Source of the DNA: Nitrososphaerota archaeon
GTDB taxonomy: Archaea; Thermoproteota; Nitrososphaeria; Nitrososphaerales; JACQRY01
Length of the DNA: 13,063 nt
Direction of reading: 5' to 3'
Assembly: GCA_016206275.1 (NCBI GenBank)
Contig: JACQRY010000162.1
Span: forward strand, 1-13,063
Shown here in pieces: positions 1 to 6,400 of this stretch; position 1 is the first letter of the stretch, and every line of letters begins with the position of its first letter. The position numbers were made by a program, and so were the translations under genes. The notes below the pieces were generated by a model. That model was given only the letters and a program-made list of their open reading frames with translations. It had not been told where the DNA came from and ran no database searches.

Positions 1-444
1 AAGAGCAAATCTGAATTTGTCCGCACGGCGATAAAGGAGAAGGCCGACAAGATCCTGCACAGCTCGCTTTTAGCCATCGTACCCTTCTTCCCTTTTGAAC
101 AAAACCTAGCAGTCCTCATCTGGCTCTCGGGAGTAGTGATAGTCTCTCTCCTTCTTGCAGTGCTTTCTCAGTTGGTTCGGGCCGAGAGTGCAGAGGACCA
201 GGCTAGGGCTCAAAAGGTCATAGCTGGAGGCGTTTTTGGAGGAGCAGTGATGTTTCTCGCCAAGCCCCTAGCGTTTTGGCTTACCGGGATAGACCCCAGC
301 GCCCCCACCACAACCTTGCCCAAAGAACTCATCACCATGGTGAACAACCTTCTCACCCTACTGCAGGACCTAGGCGGCGTCGTAGTCGTAGGCGGGCTGA
401 TCTATGGTGGCATCCAGCTTGCGAAGAGAAGGGCTCGCCAGTAG
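1..444 (+). CDS. Hydrophobic membrane protein, 5' end cut by window edge
   Basis: The frame is open from the first base to TAG at 442-444, giving at least 147 residues, so the true start lies upstream. An internal GTG at 136 would give 102 residues but would cut into the first hydrophobic segment. Hydrophobic stretches are visible at about residues 21-60 (including LIWLSGVVIVSLLLAVLSQL), 75-95 (VIAGGVFGGAVMFLA) and 125-142 (GGVVVVGGLIYGGIQLA), and the last is followed by a basic tail KRRARQ. Small, Gly/Val-rich multi-pass proteins are common next to VirD4/TraG-type ATPases (VirB2/TrbC-like pilins are one example), and the third gene downstream encodes such an ATPase. The pilin idea is inference only, because no family motif was recognised. 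The 3' end overlaps the next gene by 41 nt. Confidence 0.7.
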   Translation, partial: KSKSEFVRTAIKEKADKILHSSLLAIVPFFPFEQNLAVLIWLSGVVIVSLLLAVLSQLVRAESAEDQARAQKVIAGGVFGGAVMFLAKPLAFWLTGIDPSAPTTTLPKELITMVNNLLTLLQDLGGVVVVGGLIYGGIQLAKRRARQ

Positions 445-916
445 GAGCTTGCCGCTGGAAACCTTCAGGGTCGTCATCATCGTGGGTGCTGTATCGCCGA
501 TCCTGTTTCTCCTATACGAAGTCGTTCCACAATATCTAACTGTTCCGCTCTTCGTTGCGACATGGATCGCTGGGTTTGCCTTCGATGTGCTGAGCACGAA
601 GGGGTTCTTCACCCTTGAGCACACGAGCTTTGCTAAGCTGGAGAGGAATAGAGCCTTCTCGAAGATGGTTGCAAGACTAGGATTCATGAAAGCCGTTGCA
701 GCATTCTTCGTTGCAGTTGAGGTGCCACTGGCCTTACTGGCAACTCTCGTACTATACCCAGCCTTTGTCTCGCTTACACAAGGGGGGATGCGGAACTCCC
801 TTGATGCCTTGCAAGGTTTCTGGGCGACATCCACGGTGTTTGGAATATTGCATTTAGACGCTGCAGTGCACAACTATCATTCTGAATCAAGGAGGCGAAC
901 GCATGCCTTGGATTGA
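404..916 (+). CDS. Four-helix integral membrane protein of the DNA-transfer module
   Basis: This is 170 residues with four probable membrane segments at about 22-42 (VVIIVGAVSPILFLLYEV), 46-66, 95-122 and 135-156. Charged loops lie between them, for example LEHTSFAKLERNRAFSKM between segments 2 and 3. The FDVLSTKGFF segment and the general layout loosely recall small multipass archaeal proteins of the DUF5658 type, but that assignment is from memory and weak. The start is uncertain: ATG at 404 overlaps the preceding gene by 41 nt and has only a G-rich upstream stretch, while a GTG near 479 would shorten the protein and damage the first helix. The end overlaps the next ATG by 14 nt, consistent with one polycistronic unit feeding the ATPase downstream. 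Confidence 0.75.
   Translation: MVASSLRREGLASRSLPLETFRVVIIVGAVSPILFLLYEVVPQYLTVPLFVATWIAGFAFDVLSTKGFFTLEHTSFAKLERNRAFSKMVARLGFMKAVAAFFVAVEVPLALLATLVLYPAFVSLTQGGMRNSLDALQGFWATSTVFGILHLDAAVHNYHSESRRRTHALD
889..895 (+). promoter_or_regulatory. Ribosome binding site deciding the 903 start
   Basis: AAGGAGG lies 7 nt upstream of the ATG at 903, inside the end of the preceding gene. It fixes the start of the 376-residue protein and shows that this organism uses a classical Shine-Dalgarno sequence for internal operon genes. Confidence 0.85.
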
Positions 917-2033
917 GGTCAGGCCTCTACAAACTGCTAAGGTCGAACCCCTAGGACTGCTCAACGCGATAAACTCGCTCCATGCTACGAGACAGACTTT
1001 CAGGTTCCTCATATGTTACTGTGAGAGCCCGACCGTGGAAGGACGGAAGGTGTTACGTTTCTTCTTCGAGGTGGACGGCTCCTTGAAGTCTTTCCTCAAG
1101 AACTTCCTTTCGTCAATTATTGACGCGGAGGTCGTTGATTTCAAACCCCCGAGCAAGATTTTCAAGTACAGGATGAGTCTTGAGTTGGCTCAAAATCCTG
1201 CCCTACCGATTACACAATCTCTGACGGATCCCAAAGACAATCCCATGGACACCATCGCTCAAGCCATGGTCAAGGATGAATGTCTCTTGGAAGTGACGGC
1301 CAAGCGGGACGACGGCGCCAAGCTCGAAATGGAGAAATATTTACTGAAGAGAACGACAAACGGCGTACCCTTCCATCAAAGCTTTGTAGAGGTTGTTCTC
1401 GGGATCTTAGGCGCATTAGCCTTTGGGCAAAATGCGCATCACAGAGAGACATACTCTCAAAGAAAGATTCTGGGCCCCTCAGCCCAGGCCCTGAGCGAAG
1501 AGGCCAGAAAGAAAGTCATAAGCAACCTTTTCTTGGCTGACATCAAAATCTACAGCAACTCTCCTGATGACATCAAGGTGATAGTGGGCGCTCATCCCAA
1601 CTATGGCTTGAACCGCTTCAAGGCATCTAAACTCAGGCAGAATAAGAGGAGAAAATCATTCCCCGGCGGAATTATTGAGCCTGCAAGGCAGCGTATGCGA
1701 ATTATGCTGAGCCACTTATGGAAGATCGTTCCCTTGTCCATAATGGCACTGTCACTATGGCTTGGTTTCTTCAACCCCATCCACTTCCTCAGTGAGCTCA
1801 CCACAAGTGATTTCTTCACCTTGACTCTAGTAACATCCACGTCCTTTGCCCTAGGTATAGCCTTCAGAAGGCATCACCCCATAATTCTGTCATCCAACGA
1901 ACTGGCTCTTATTATGAACCTGCCTTCACAGCTTAGGAAGCTTCCAGTGCAGTTGGGAGGCATACCCCCAGCAAGAGTAGGTGCGGCATCAGCAGATCCA
2001 AGATTCAGCAAGCAAGGCTCCCCCTCTTTTTAG
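903..2033 (+). CDS. Membrane-anchored partner protein of the VirD4/TraG-like ATPase (DUF8128-like)
   Basis: This is 376 residues. Residues 1-260 look soluble, with alternating beta/alpha character, and include FLADIKIYSNSPDDIKVIV at 210-228. Two hydrophobic segments at about 274-292 and 302-320 form a hairpin, followed by ILSSNELALIMNLP at 328-341. From memory, a motif of the form LSxxELAxLxxLP near the C-terminus is typical of proteins encoded directly upstream of FtsK/VirD4-type conjugation ATPases in many archaea and candidate-phyla bacteria (DUF8128-like), and that is exactly the position here. The likely role is a membrane scaffold for the ATPase hexamer, which is inference. The ATG at 903 is set by AAGGAGG. 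The next gene starts 21 nt after the stop. Confidence 0.75.
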   Translation: MPWIEVRPLQTAKVEPLGLLNAINSLHATRQTFRFLICYCESPTVEGRKVLRFFFEVDGSLKSFLKNFLSSIIDAEVVDFKPPSKIFKYRMSLELAQNPALPITQSLTDPKDNPMDTIAQAMVKDECLLEVTAKRDDGAKLEMEKYLLKRTTNGVPFHQSFVEVVLGILGALAFGQNAHHRETYSQRKILGPSAQALSEEARKKVISNLFLADIKIYSNSPDDIKVIVGAHPNYGLNRFKASKLRQNKRRKSFPGGIIEPARQRMRIMLSHLWKIVPLSIMALSLWLGFFNPIHFLSELTTSDFFTLTLVTSTSFALGIAFRRHHPIILSSNELALIMNLPSQLRKLPVQLGGIPPARVGAASADPRFSKQGSPSF

Positions 2034-2054
2034 CTATGGAAGCTCTCCTGTACT

Positions 2055-4496
2055 ATGAACCTCCTAAGGAAGATAGCTGGATTCACTTCGGGAGAGAAGG
2101 TTGAAGATGAACACCAAGCACCTCAGCCCAAAGATGCTTCTAGTGTCCGAGCCTTTCGGACTTACACCTTCGGAACCGACAGTGAAGGGAAGGAGTACGG
2201 AGTCTTCAAACAGGATAGAGTACACACAGCAGTATTAGGCTTCCCAGGCACGGGGAAGAGCACCTTTCTCCTCAGCCTCATCGTACAGCACATTCAAGAT
2301 GGCGAGGGGTTCACGCTGTTCGACCCTCACGGCGATCTGGCCAAGAAGGTTCTCAACTACATCCCAAGGGATCAGTGGGATAAAGTAGTATACATCGACC
2401 CGATGACCGCATTTCAATATGGATTAGTCGTCAAAATAAACTTCCTCGAGCATGGCGGCGAACTTGATCGGAGCTTAGTGGCAAGGAGCTTCATGGATTC
2501 GCTGGCAAAAATCTACACGAGATTCTGGGGCCCGAGGCTAGACATGATCCTCCTAAACGCGTTATATGTCCTGTTGGACCAGCGTGAGGCAAAGCTTACA
2601 GATCTCTACTATGTCATAGCGGATGAAGGGGCTCGGAATAACTACCTGCAGAGAGTTCGCGACCCGAAAGTGGTCACGTTCTGGAGAAACGAGTACAAGC
2701 GCATGCCGAAGGATGCGAGCTCAGCGGCGCTTACAAAGATTTACCGAATAATACAGGAGAAGATCATCACCCCGATCTTTGACTGCTACAAGAGCTCGAT
2801 AGACTTCAGGAGGCTCTTGGATAAATCAAATTATGTAATAGTGAATCTGGGCGAAGGCAGGTTAACATCAGACCTCAGCAATTTCCTCGGCTCGCTCATA
2901 CTATCGAGGATATACATTGCAGGAATGAGCAGGGAAGATACTGCTGAGGAGCACAGGGTGCCGCACTACCTCTATATCGACGAAGCCCACCGATTTACGA
3001 GCACGAGCACCAAGGACATCCTTGAAGCCTTGAGAAAGTACAAGGTCTACGCTACTATCGCTTCACAATACCTTGATCAATATCCCAAAGAGATAGCGAA
3101 GTCCATTCCCTCATTATGCGATACTATAGTATGCTTCGGGGTAGGCAAGGAAACAGCTCAAACCTTGGAGGAGTTCTTCCAGCCCTACTACACCTACGAG
3201 CAGATAGTTTCATTGCCGAACTACTGGTTTGCAGTTAGTGCTAAGGTGAAGGGCGTTAGAGAGTTTGCAGCTCTCAAGACCGTTAATCTAAAGCATCAGA
3301 CATCGATCGAGGAAGATGTAATCAAGCACAGCCTCAGCAAATACGGAAAGGAGCCGGAGCTGCTACAAGCTGGAACTGAGGACTCGAGCTCGCTCCCATA
3401 TCCACAGTGGTTCGAACCTATAAGCTGGTACTTGCTCACCCTTCTCTTCTACGAACCTAGAGAGTGGAGCCAGGAGGACCTTTTCGATAGACTATCGAAG
3501 GATAGAGGCGTAAAGAACCAGGATGCCGATTCGCCCTTTCGCATGCTCTTGAGCGAGGGCTTCGTGTCCTACAGGGAGAGTCTTGAAAGATGGCTGGAGA
3601 AGGTCTTCGAAGATGGCAAGGAAGTTGAGAGGGAGAGGCAGAAGAGAAGGAAGCATTACCAGATCACGCAGAAGGGCATGCAGCTCTTCAGGGATATACC
3701 TGTTGGGCAGAGGGGAGGAGCGGACGCTCACCTTATCATGATTAGAAAGCAGGCCGACATGTACAGGAGGATGGGCTTCTTCTGCTTCATAGATACCGGA
3801 GTAGAGCCTGGCAGAAAACTTCCGGACATCCTCGTCTATCCGTACCGTGAAATCGAGACTGAGGGAGGAAGAAGCATCGACGCGAGGCTCTGGGATACGC
3901 CTCACCGATTCGCCATAGAGGTAGAGACCGAGCCTGAGAAGCACCCCGAGAGGGTTTACGAAAACTGGGAGAAGAACAGGAAGTTAGGACTGCCCACAAT
4001 AGTTGTAGTCGATTGCGAGGAGAGGCAGGTTTTCATTAAGGAACTGTTAACAGGGAGGGGAGTGAAGATCGTTCCCAACATACTGACTCGATACTTTGTG
4101 GGAAACGCGCAGGTCGATATTCAACCTATCAAACTCGACGGATCAGGAACGGTCATTCATCTTACTGCAGCACAGGCTACAGAGCTCCGATCACCTGAGA
4201 TTTCTTCGTCGCCAATAGGTAAAGAAGAATCTGAGGGGGCTACGCCGATTAAGAGTCAACCAAGCGTCACTGGTTCTCCGGCATCTGAACCCTCCGAGAT
4301 GTTAATGCGCTACCTTCAGGAGGGATGGGGCCTCAAAGTGAAGAAGGCTGGCGGAAGGAGATACCTGTATGCCCGAAAGAGCGAGGGCGGAAGGAGAATA
4401 GAGAGGTCAGTCGGGGTCATAGAAGGCGAGCTCAAGGAAGCCCTATCCAAGGTAAAGCCGGAGCTCCTAGGGGAGCATGAAGATTTGAAATTGTAG
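2055..4496 (+). CDS. FtsK/VirD4/TraG-type DNA-translocating ATPase with C-terminal nuclease-like segment
   Basis: This is 813 residues. The RecA-like motor covers about residues 35-430, with Walker A GFPGTGKST at 62-70, FDPHGD at 89-94, Walker B YLYIDEAHRF at 305-314 and a sensor-like TIASQYLDQ at 334-342. This order is that of type IV secretion coupling proteins and conjugation ATPases (TraG/TcpA/DUF87-like), which pump DNA at the membrane. Residues 455-560 look like a winged helix (YLLTLLFYEPREWSQEDLF, then the basic KRRKHYQITQKG). Residues 560-665 resemble a PD-(D/E)xK fold, with LPDI at 589-592 and IEVE at 621-624, followed by a helix and the hydrophobic strand TIVVVD. After a Ser/Pro/Glu-rich linker at about 705-745 comes a small basic domain with RRYLYARKSEGGRR. 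It has no transmembrane segment of its own, which fits anchoring by the upstream gene product. No strong ribosome site precedes ATG 2055, but no better in-frame start exists. Confidence 0.9.
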   Translation: MNLLRKIAGFTSGEKVEDEHQAPQPKDASSVRAFRTYTFGTDSEGKEYGVFKQDRVHTAVLGFPGTGKSTFLLSLIVQHIQDGEGFTLFDPHGDLAKKVLNYIPRDQWDKVVYIDPMTAFQYGLVVKINFLEHGGELDRSLVARSFMDSLAKIYTRFWGPRLDMILLNALYVLLDQREAKLTDLYYVIADEGARNNYLQRVRDPKVVTFWRNEYKRMPKDASSAALTKIYRIIQEKIITPIFDCYKSSIDFRRLLDKSNYVIVNLGEGRLTSDLSNFLGSLILSRIYIAGMSREDTAEEHRVPHYLYIDEAHRFTSTSTKDILEALRKYKVYATIASQYLDQYPKEIAKSIPSLCDTIVCFGVGKETAQTLEEFFQPYYTYEQIVSLPNYWFAVSAKVKGVREFAALKTVNLKHQTSIEEDVIKHSLSKYGKEPELLQAGTEDSSSLPYPQWFEPISWYLLTLLFYEPREWSQEDLFDRLSKDRGVKNQDADSPFRMLLSEGFVSYRESLERWLEKVFEDGKEVERERQKRRKHYQITQKGMQLFRDIPVGQRGGADAHLIMIRKQADMYRRMGFFCFIDTGVEPGRKLPDILVYPYREIETEGGRSIDARLWDTPHRFAIEVETEPEKHPERVYENWEKNRKLGLPTIVVVDCEERQVFIKELLTGRGVKIVPNILTRYFVGNAQVDIQPIKLDGSGTVIHLTAAQATELRSPEISSSPIGKEESEGATPIKSQPSVTGSPASEPSEMLMRYLQEGWGLKVKKAGGRRYLYARKSEGGRRIERSVGVIEGELKEALSKVKPELLGEHEDLKL

Positions 4497-4692
4497 GCTC
4501 CTTTGTACAAATACCTGATGCTACCAACCCGGTGATGTAGAATGAAATGTGAACGAGTTTAAACTTTCCCCAGAAAATATTTTTGGATAAACAGTCGGCA
4601 CTTCCTCGCATTATCCATGCCTTGAGAATGAATCGGTGTCGTATATCTCAAGTCGAAGGGGGATACTCTTTGGATAGTTGCCCGTCCCGCCA
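4497..4692. other. Convergent intergenic region after the ATPase gene
   Basis: The plus-strand ATPase gene and the minus-strand small genes converge here. No gene of normal length is visible. A 19-residue minus-strand ORF (4559-4618, beginning MDNARKC) starts exactly 26 nt after a TATA-like stretch in repeat copy 1, the spacing of a leaderless archaeal transcript. It is too short to call and may be the remnant of a lost gene. Confidence 0.5.
4621..4683 (-). repeat. Diverged intergenic/promoter repeat, copy 1
   Basis: Pairs with 4918-4983. Both copies, read on the plus strand, share a core beginning GAATGAATC/AAATGAATC, a central AT-rich box, and an end of the form CTTTGGATANNTNCCC. By eye, roughly two thirds of positions match. 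On the minus strand each places a TATA-like box (4641-4647 here) about 26 nt before an ATG (4618 here). The conserved part therefore looks like the 3' flank of one small gene plus the promoter of the next. Confidence 0.55.
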
Positions 4693-4899
4693 TCAAGCAT
4701 ATACCTCCGGTATCTTTCGAGCCTTCCTCCTCCTTACCATGTCGACTATTACCCTGAGCTCTTGGTCGGATATCTTGTCAATACCCTTGTCGCAGTACAC
4801 TTTGGTCCTTGCTTCGATTTCTCTGTCTATAGCCTGACGCTCTTCATGAGTAGTCATTATCAGGAGCCTCAACAATCTTTGGTGGACCTTGATGCTCAT
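4693..4899 (-). CDS. Small charged protein, unrecognised
   Basis: This is 68 residues, rich in Arg/Lys/Glu, and reads as a plausible helical protein (TTHEERQAIDREIEARTK, ISDQELRVIVDMVRRRKARK). No family is recognised. ATG 4899 has an in-frame TAG two codons upstream, and an internal ATG (position 15 of the protein, MTTHEE) preceded by GGCTCC/GGAG-like bases is an alternative. A leaderless ATG at 4916, correctly spaced from the TATA-like box at 4938-4945, would read only MNSIRT before a stop that overlaps the 4899 ATG. That is either a tiny coupled leader or a one-base lesion at the 5' end. The neighbours on this strand are decayed, so this gene may also be a remnant. Confidence 0.5.
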   Translation of the reverse strand: MSIKVHQRLLRLLIMTTHEERQAIDREIEARTKVYCDKGIDKISDQELRVIVDMVRRRKARKIPEVYA

Positions 4900-4917
4900 G
4901 TCCTAATCGAATTCATT

Positions 4918-4983
4918 CTTTGAAAATGAATCCGGGTCATAAATCTTAGGCCGCGGCAGAATAGCATCTTTGGATACCTACCC
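4918..4983 (-). repeat. Diverged intergenic/promoter repeat, copy 2
   Basis: Homologous to 4621-4683. It contains the stop (TAG, 4978-4980) of the pseudogene to its right and, on the minus strand, a TATA-like GATTTATG (4938-4945) about 26 nt before the ATG at 4916. Conservation across the stop and promoter suggests that a gene plus its intergenic segment was once tandemly duplicated and then diverged. Confidence 0.55.
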
Positions 4984-5311
4984 ATACTGCGTCGTATACA
5001 TTATGAGTTTTTGAAACAGCTCAGGCTTTGCCATCTGAACCATCAGTGTAAGGGCCCAGAACGGATCGTCATGGTCGCCCTCGGATGAGCGTGCGATATT
5101 GCCCCTTTGAGAAATAATTTTTTCATGTTCCCTAATCTGCGATAATAGCTCGTCTACTCTATAGCGTGGGATTACGATGTTGTGTCATGGTAATAAGAGT
5201 CGTGGACAAGCATCCGCATTAGATTGTTATAGTCATTGGGGTACGTTTGGCCATAACATAAGATACGTTTGCGGCTTCAGGAGCACCAAGATTTAGCCCC
5301 TTAAATATCAT
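4978..5311 (-). pseudogene. Broken small gene with two single-base deletions
   Basis: Three reading frames join into one protein-like sequence of about 111 residues. Segment 1 starts at ATG 5311 (MIFKGLNLGAPEAANVSYVM, then AKRTP). The frame is lost at a C-run on the minus strand (GGGG at 5238-5241 on the plus strand). Segment 2 reads NDYNNLMRMLVHDSYYHDT, and a second loss lies near 5176-5190. Segment 3 reads VIPRYRVDELLSQIREHEK, then DDPFWALTLMVQMAKPELF, and ends TQYG before TAG 4978-4980. The total length of 334 nt is two short of a multiple of three (336), matching two one-base deletions. The family is unrecognised. A sequencing error in the C-run could mimic the first lesion. Confidence 0.7.
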
Positions 5312-5366
5312 TCAAACCGTCATAGGCTGCGTGTCATCAGACAGCAACCCTAAATCAACCAAAAAT

Positions 5367-5817
5367 GTACCACCAGCTTTCCCAGCAATCATCATCATCT
5401 TCCAAAACATCCGTACCACCAGTTTGTACCACAACTTACCACCACTCGTACCACCACTTTTTCACCAGATAAGACGTTCAAGATCCTATCTGTACACCAC
5501 CAAGCTACACTTGCCCTGAACACACACCCCCAGCAAAAACCTCTACGTAGACCGCGGCTGCAGCCTCCTCTACTTTCATGTTCGACGCACTCATCTATTG
5601 ACGAATATAGCAAACCGATGTCTCCCAATCTAACCCACACTGGCACTACCACCAATTTAGAGCCTTCGTACAACCATTTGTACCACCAGTTCAGAAACCC
5701 AGCGCCCCACCATCGTACCACCACTTTTGCCACCAACTTGAACCCAATTGTACCATTACATTCAACCCGCCGCGTACCACCACCTGTACCACCAGCTAAA
5801 ACCTGTCCACACCACCA
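5367..5817. repeat. Iteron-like array of GTACCACCA repeats (candidate origin or protein-binding array)
   Basis: Exact GTACCACCA occurs at 5367, 5413, 5448, 5680, 5715, 5774 and 5786. Near copies are GTACCACAA (5426), TTACCACCA (5436), GTACACCACCA (5492), CTACCACCA (5646), GTACAACCA (5668), GTACCATTA (5750) and ACCACCA (5811). Within clusters the spacing is about 10-13 bp (5413/5426/5436/5448, 5668/5680, 5774/5786), close to one helical turn. The plus strand is strikingly poor in G. Reading frames on either strand are low-complexity shadows of the repeat (WWY or VPP). Such direct repeats are typical of replication-initiator or partition-protein binding regions. No initiator gene is visible in this window, so the origin role is inference. 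Confidence 0.65.
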
Positions 5818-5828
5818 AGGTCTGGTGT
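5809..5828 (+). other. Perfect 6-bp hairpin at the end of the repeat array
   Basis: ACACCA (5809-5814) pairs with TGGTGT (5823-5828) around an 8-nt loop, 14 nt before RNA candidate A. It may be a structural end of the array or the upstream boundary of the RNA. Confidence 0.4.
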
Positions 5829-5842
5829 CACGCTACTGGTGC

Positions 5843-6056
5843 AAGCCAGCCTTTGAAGGAGGCGTCAAGGTCCTGGCCTCCGCTCACACAAGCAGGCTGG
5901 GGGCAATAAAACTCCTTTCGGTAAGGCTTCAGCTTTAAGCTCCCCTTTGAGCCGAGACTTCAAACCTAGGAAGGACTCTGCAGTATAGAACTGCGAGCAT
6001 AGAATACCTAGGCTTTCGCTCTGGCGATGAGGCATTCCTTCTCAATCCACGATTTT
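5843..6056 (+). ncRNA. Structured RNA candidate, copy A
   Basis: This is a 214-nt segment homologous to 8552-8765 (also 214 nt), with no convincing ORF. Helix 1 is CCAGCCT 5846-5852 with AGGCTGG 5894-5900. Nested in it is GGAGGC with GCCTCC closing a 12-nt loop. Helix 3 is GGCT 5925-5928 with AGCC 5950-5953. Helix 4 is CCTAGG 5965-5970 with CCTAGG 6007-6012, enclosing a GCAG/CTGC hairpin. A conserved CTGGCGATGA follows at 6021-6030 and a T-run at 6053-6056. It lies 80 nt before the first gene of the unknown operon, with no clear separate TATA box between. It could be a cis-acting leader with an attenuator or a free small RNA. It does not match any RNA class I know. Confidence 0.6.
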
Positions 6057-6098
6057 CTTTCATGTGGTGTTAGAGTGCATTAGGGGAGCCTATCGGCT

Positions 6099-6109
6099 GC
6101 TGCTCAAGC
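6099..6109 (+). promoter_or_regulatory. Shared 11-nt box upstream of operon 1
   Basis: GCTGCTCAAGC is identical to the box at 8812-8822. It sits 28 nt before the first start codon of operon 1, in the loop/stem of a small hairpin (GGCT/AGCC). Its conserved position before both operons suggests an operator or leader element. Confidence 0.5.
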
Positions 6110-6122
6110 CGAAAGAGTAGAT

Positions 6123-6129
6123 AGGAGGT
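6123..6129 (+). promoter_or_regulatory. Ribosome binding site choosing ATG 6137
   Basis: AGGAGGT is about 8 nt before ATG 6137. The alternative in-frame GTG at 6128 lies within this site and is therefore unlikely to be the start. Confidence 0.75.
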
Positions 6130-6136
6130 GTCATGC

Positions 6137-6391
6137 ATGACGGAACTGAGCATAGTCCTACAGAAGGCAAAGCCCATAGGAGAGGAACCCAAGGCAGACA
6201 GAAAGGTTCCATTAACATCTCTCCTGAACGGGCCTGAGAAATACGCAGCGAAGAGGTATGCCTACGTAGCCATTCAAGTGGAGGACGCGGTATACTTCGT
6301 CAGGCCAATCGAAGAAGTCCCCGAGAACGCAAGTGTCCTTCGAGACTCGAGCGGAGCACTGCTAGGTCTGCCAATGGTTGCTGGGGGCTAG
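6137..6391 (+). CDS. Small protein, first gene of operon 1, unrecognised
   Basis: This is 84 residues from ATG 6137. It has no membrane segment. The C-terminal half reads as beta-rich (YAYVAIQVEDAVYFVRPIEE, then SSGALLGLPMVAGG) after a lysine-containing N-terminus (LQKAKPIGEEPKADRKVPLT). No family is recognised. It follows RNA candidate A and the shared 11-nt box, and its stop is 9 nt before the next ATG. As the first gene of the operon it is the one most directly exposed to any control by the upstream RNA. Confidence 0.75.
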   Translation: MTELSIVLQKAKPIGEEPKADRKVPLTSLLNGPEKYAAKRYAYVAIQVEDAVYFVRPIEEVPENASVLRDSSGALLGLPMVAGG

Positions 6392-6400
6392 ATATCAGAC

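Noticed and set aside
370..873. A 167-residue minus-strand frame
   Set aside because: It is antisense to the hydrophobic plus-strand gene at 404-916, whose membrane pattern and operon context are convincing.
4559..4618. A 19-residue minus-strand ORF
   Set aside because: Its spacing to a TATA-like box is suggestive, but length and sequence alone do not support a gene. It is mentioned only as a possible remnant.
5395..5736. A 113-residue minus-strand frame with WWY repeats
   Set aside because: It is the antisense reading of the GTACCACCA repeats (TGG-TGG-TAC). Its composition is repeat-driven and there is no ribosome site.
5367..5817. Possible CRISPR array
   Set aside because: Repeat units are 9 bp, spacing is 10-13 bp or irregular, and no cas genes are present.
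5618..5938. A 106-residue plus-strand frame over the repeats and RNA A
   Set aside because: It is a Thr/His/Pro-rich reading of the repeat array and has no ribosome site.
6021..6056. Box C/D small RNA (CGATGA-like box)
   Set aside because: GCGATGA resembles box C, but no properly placed D box (CTGA) or terminal stem is found in both copies.
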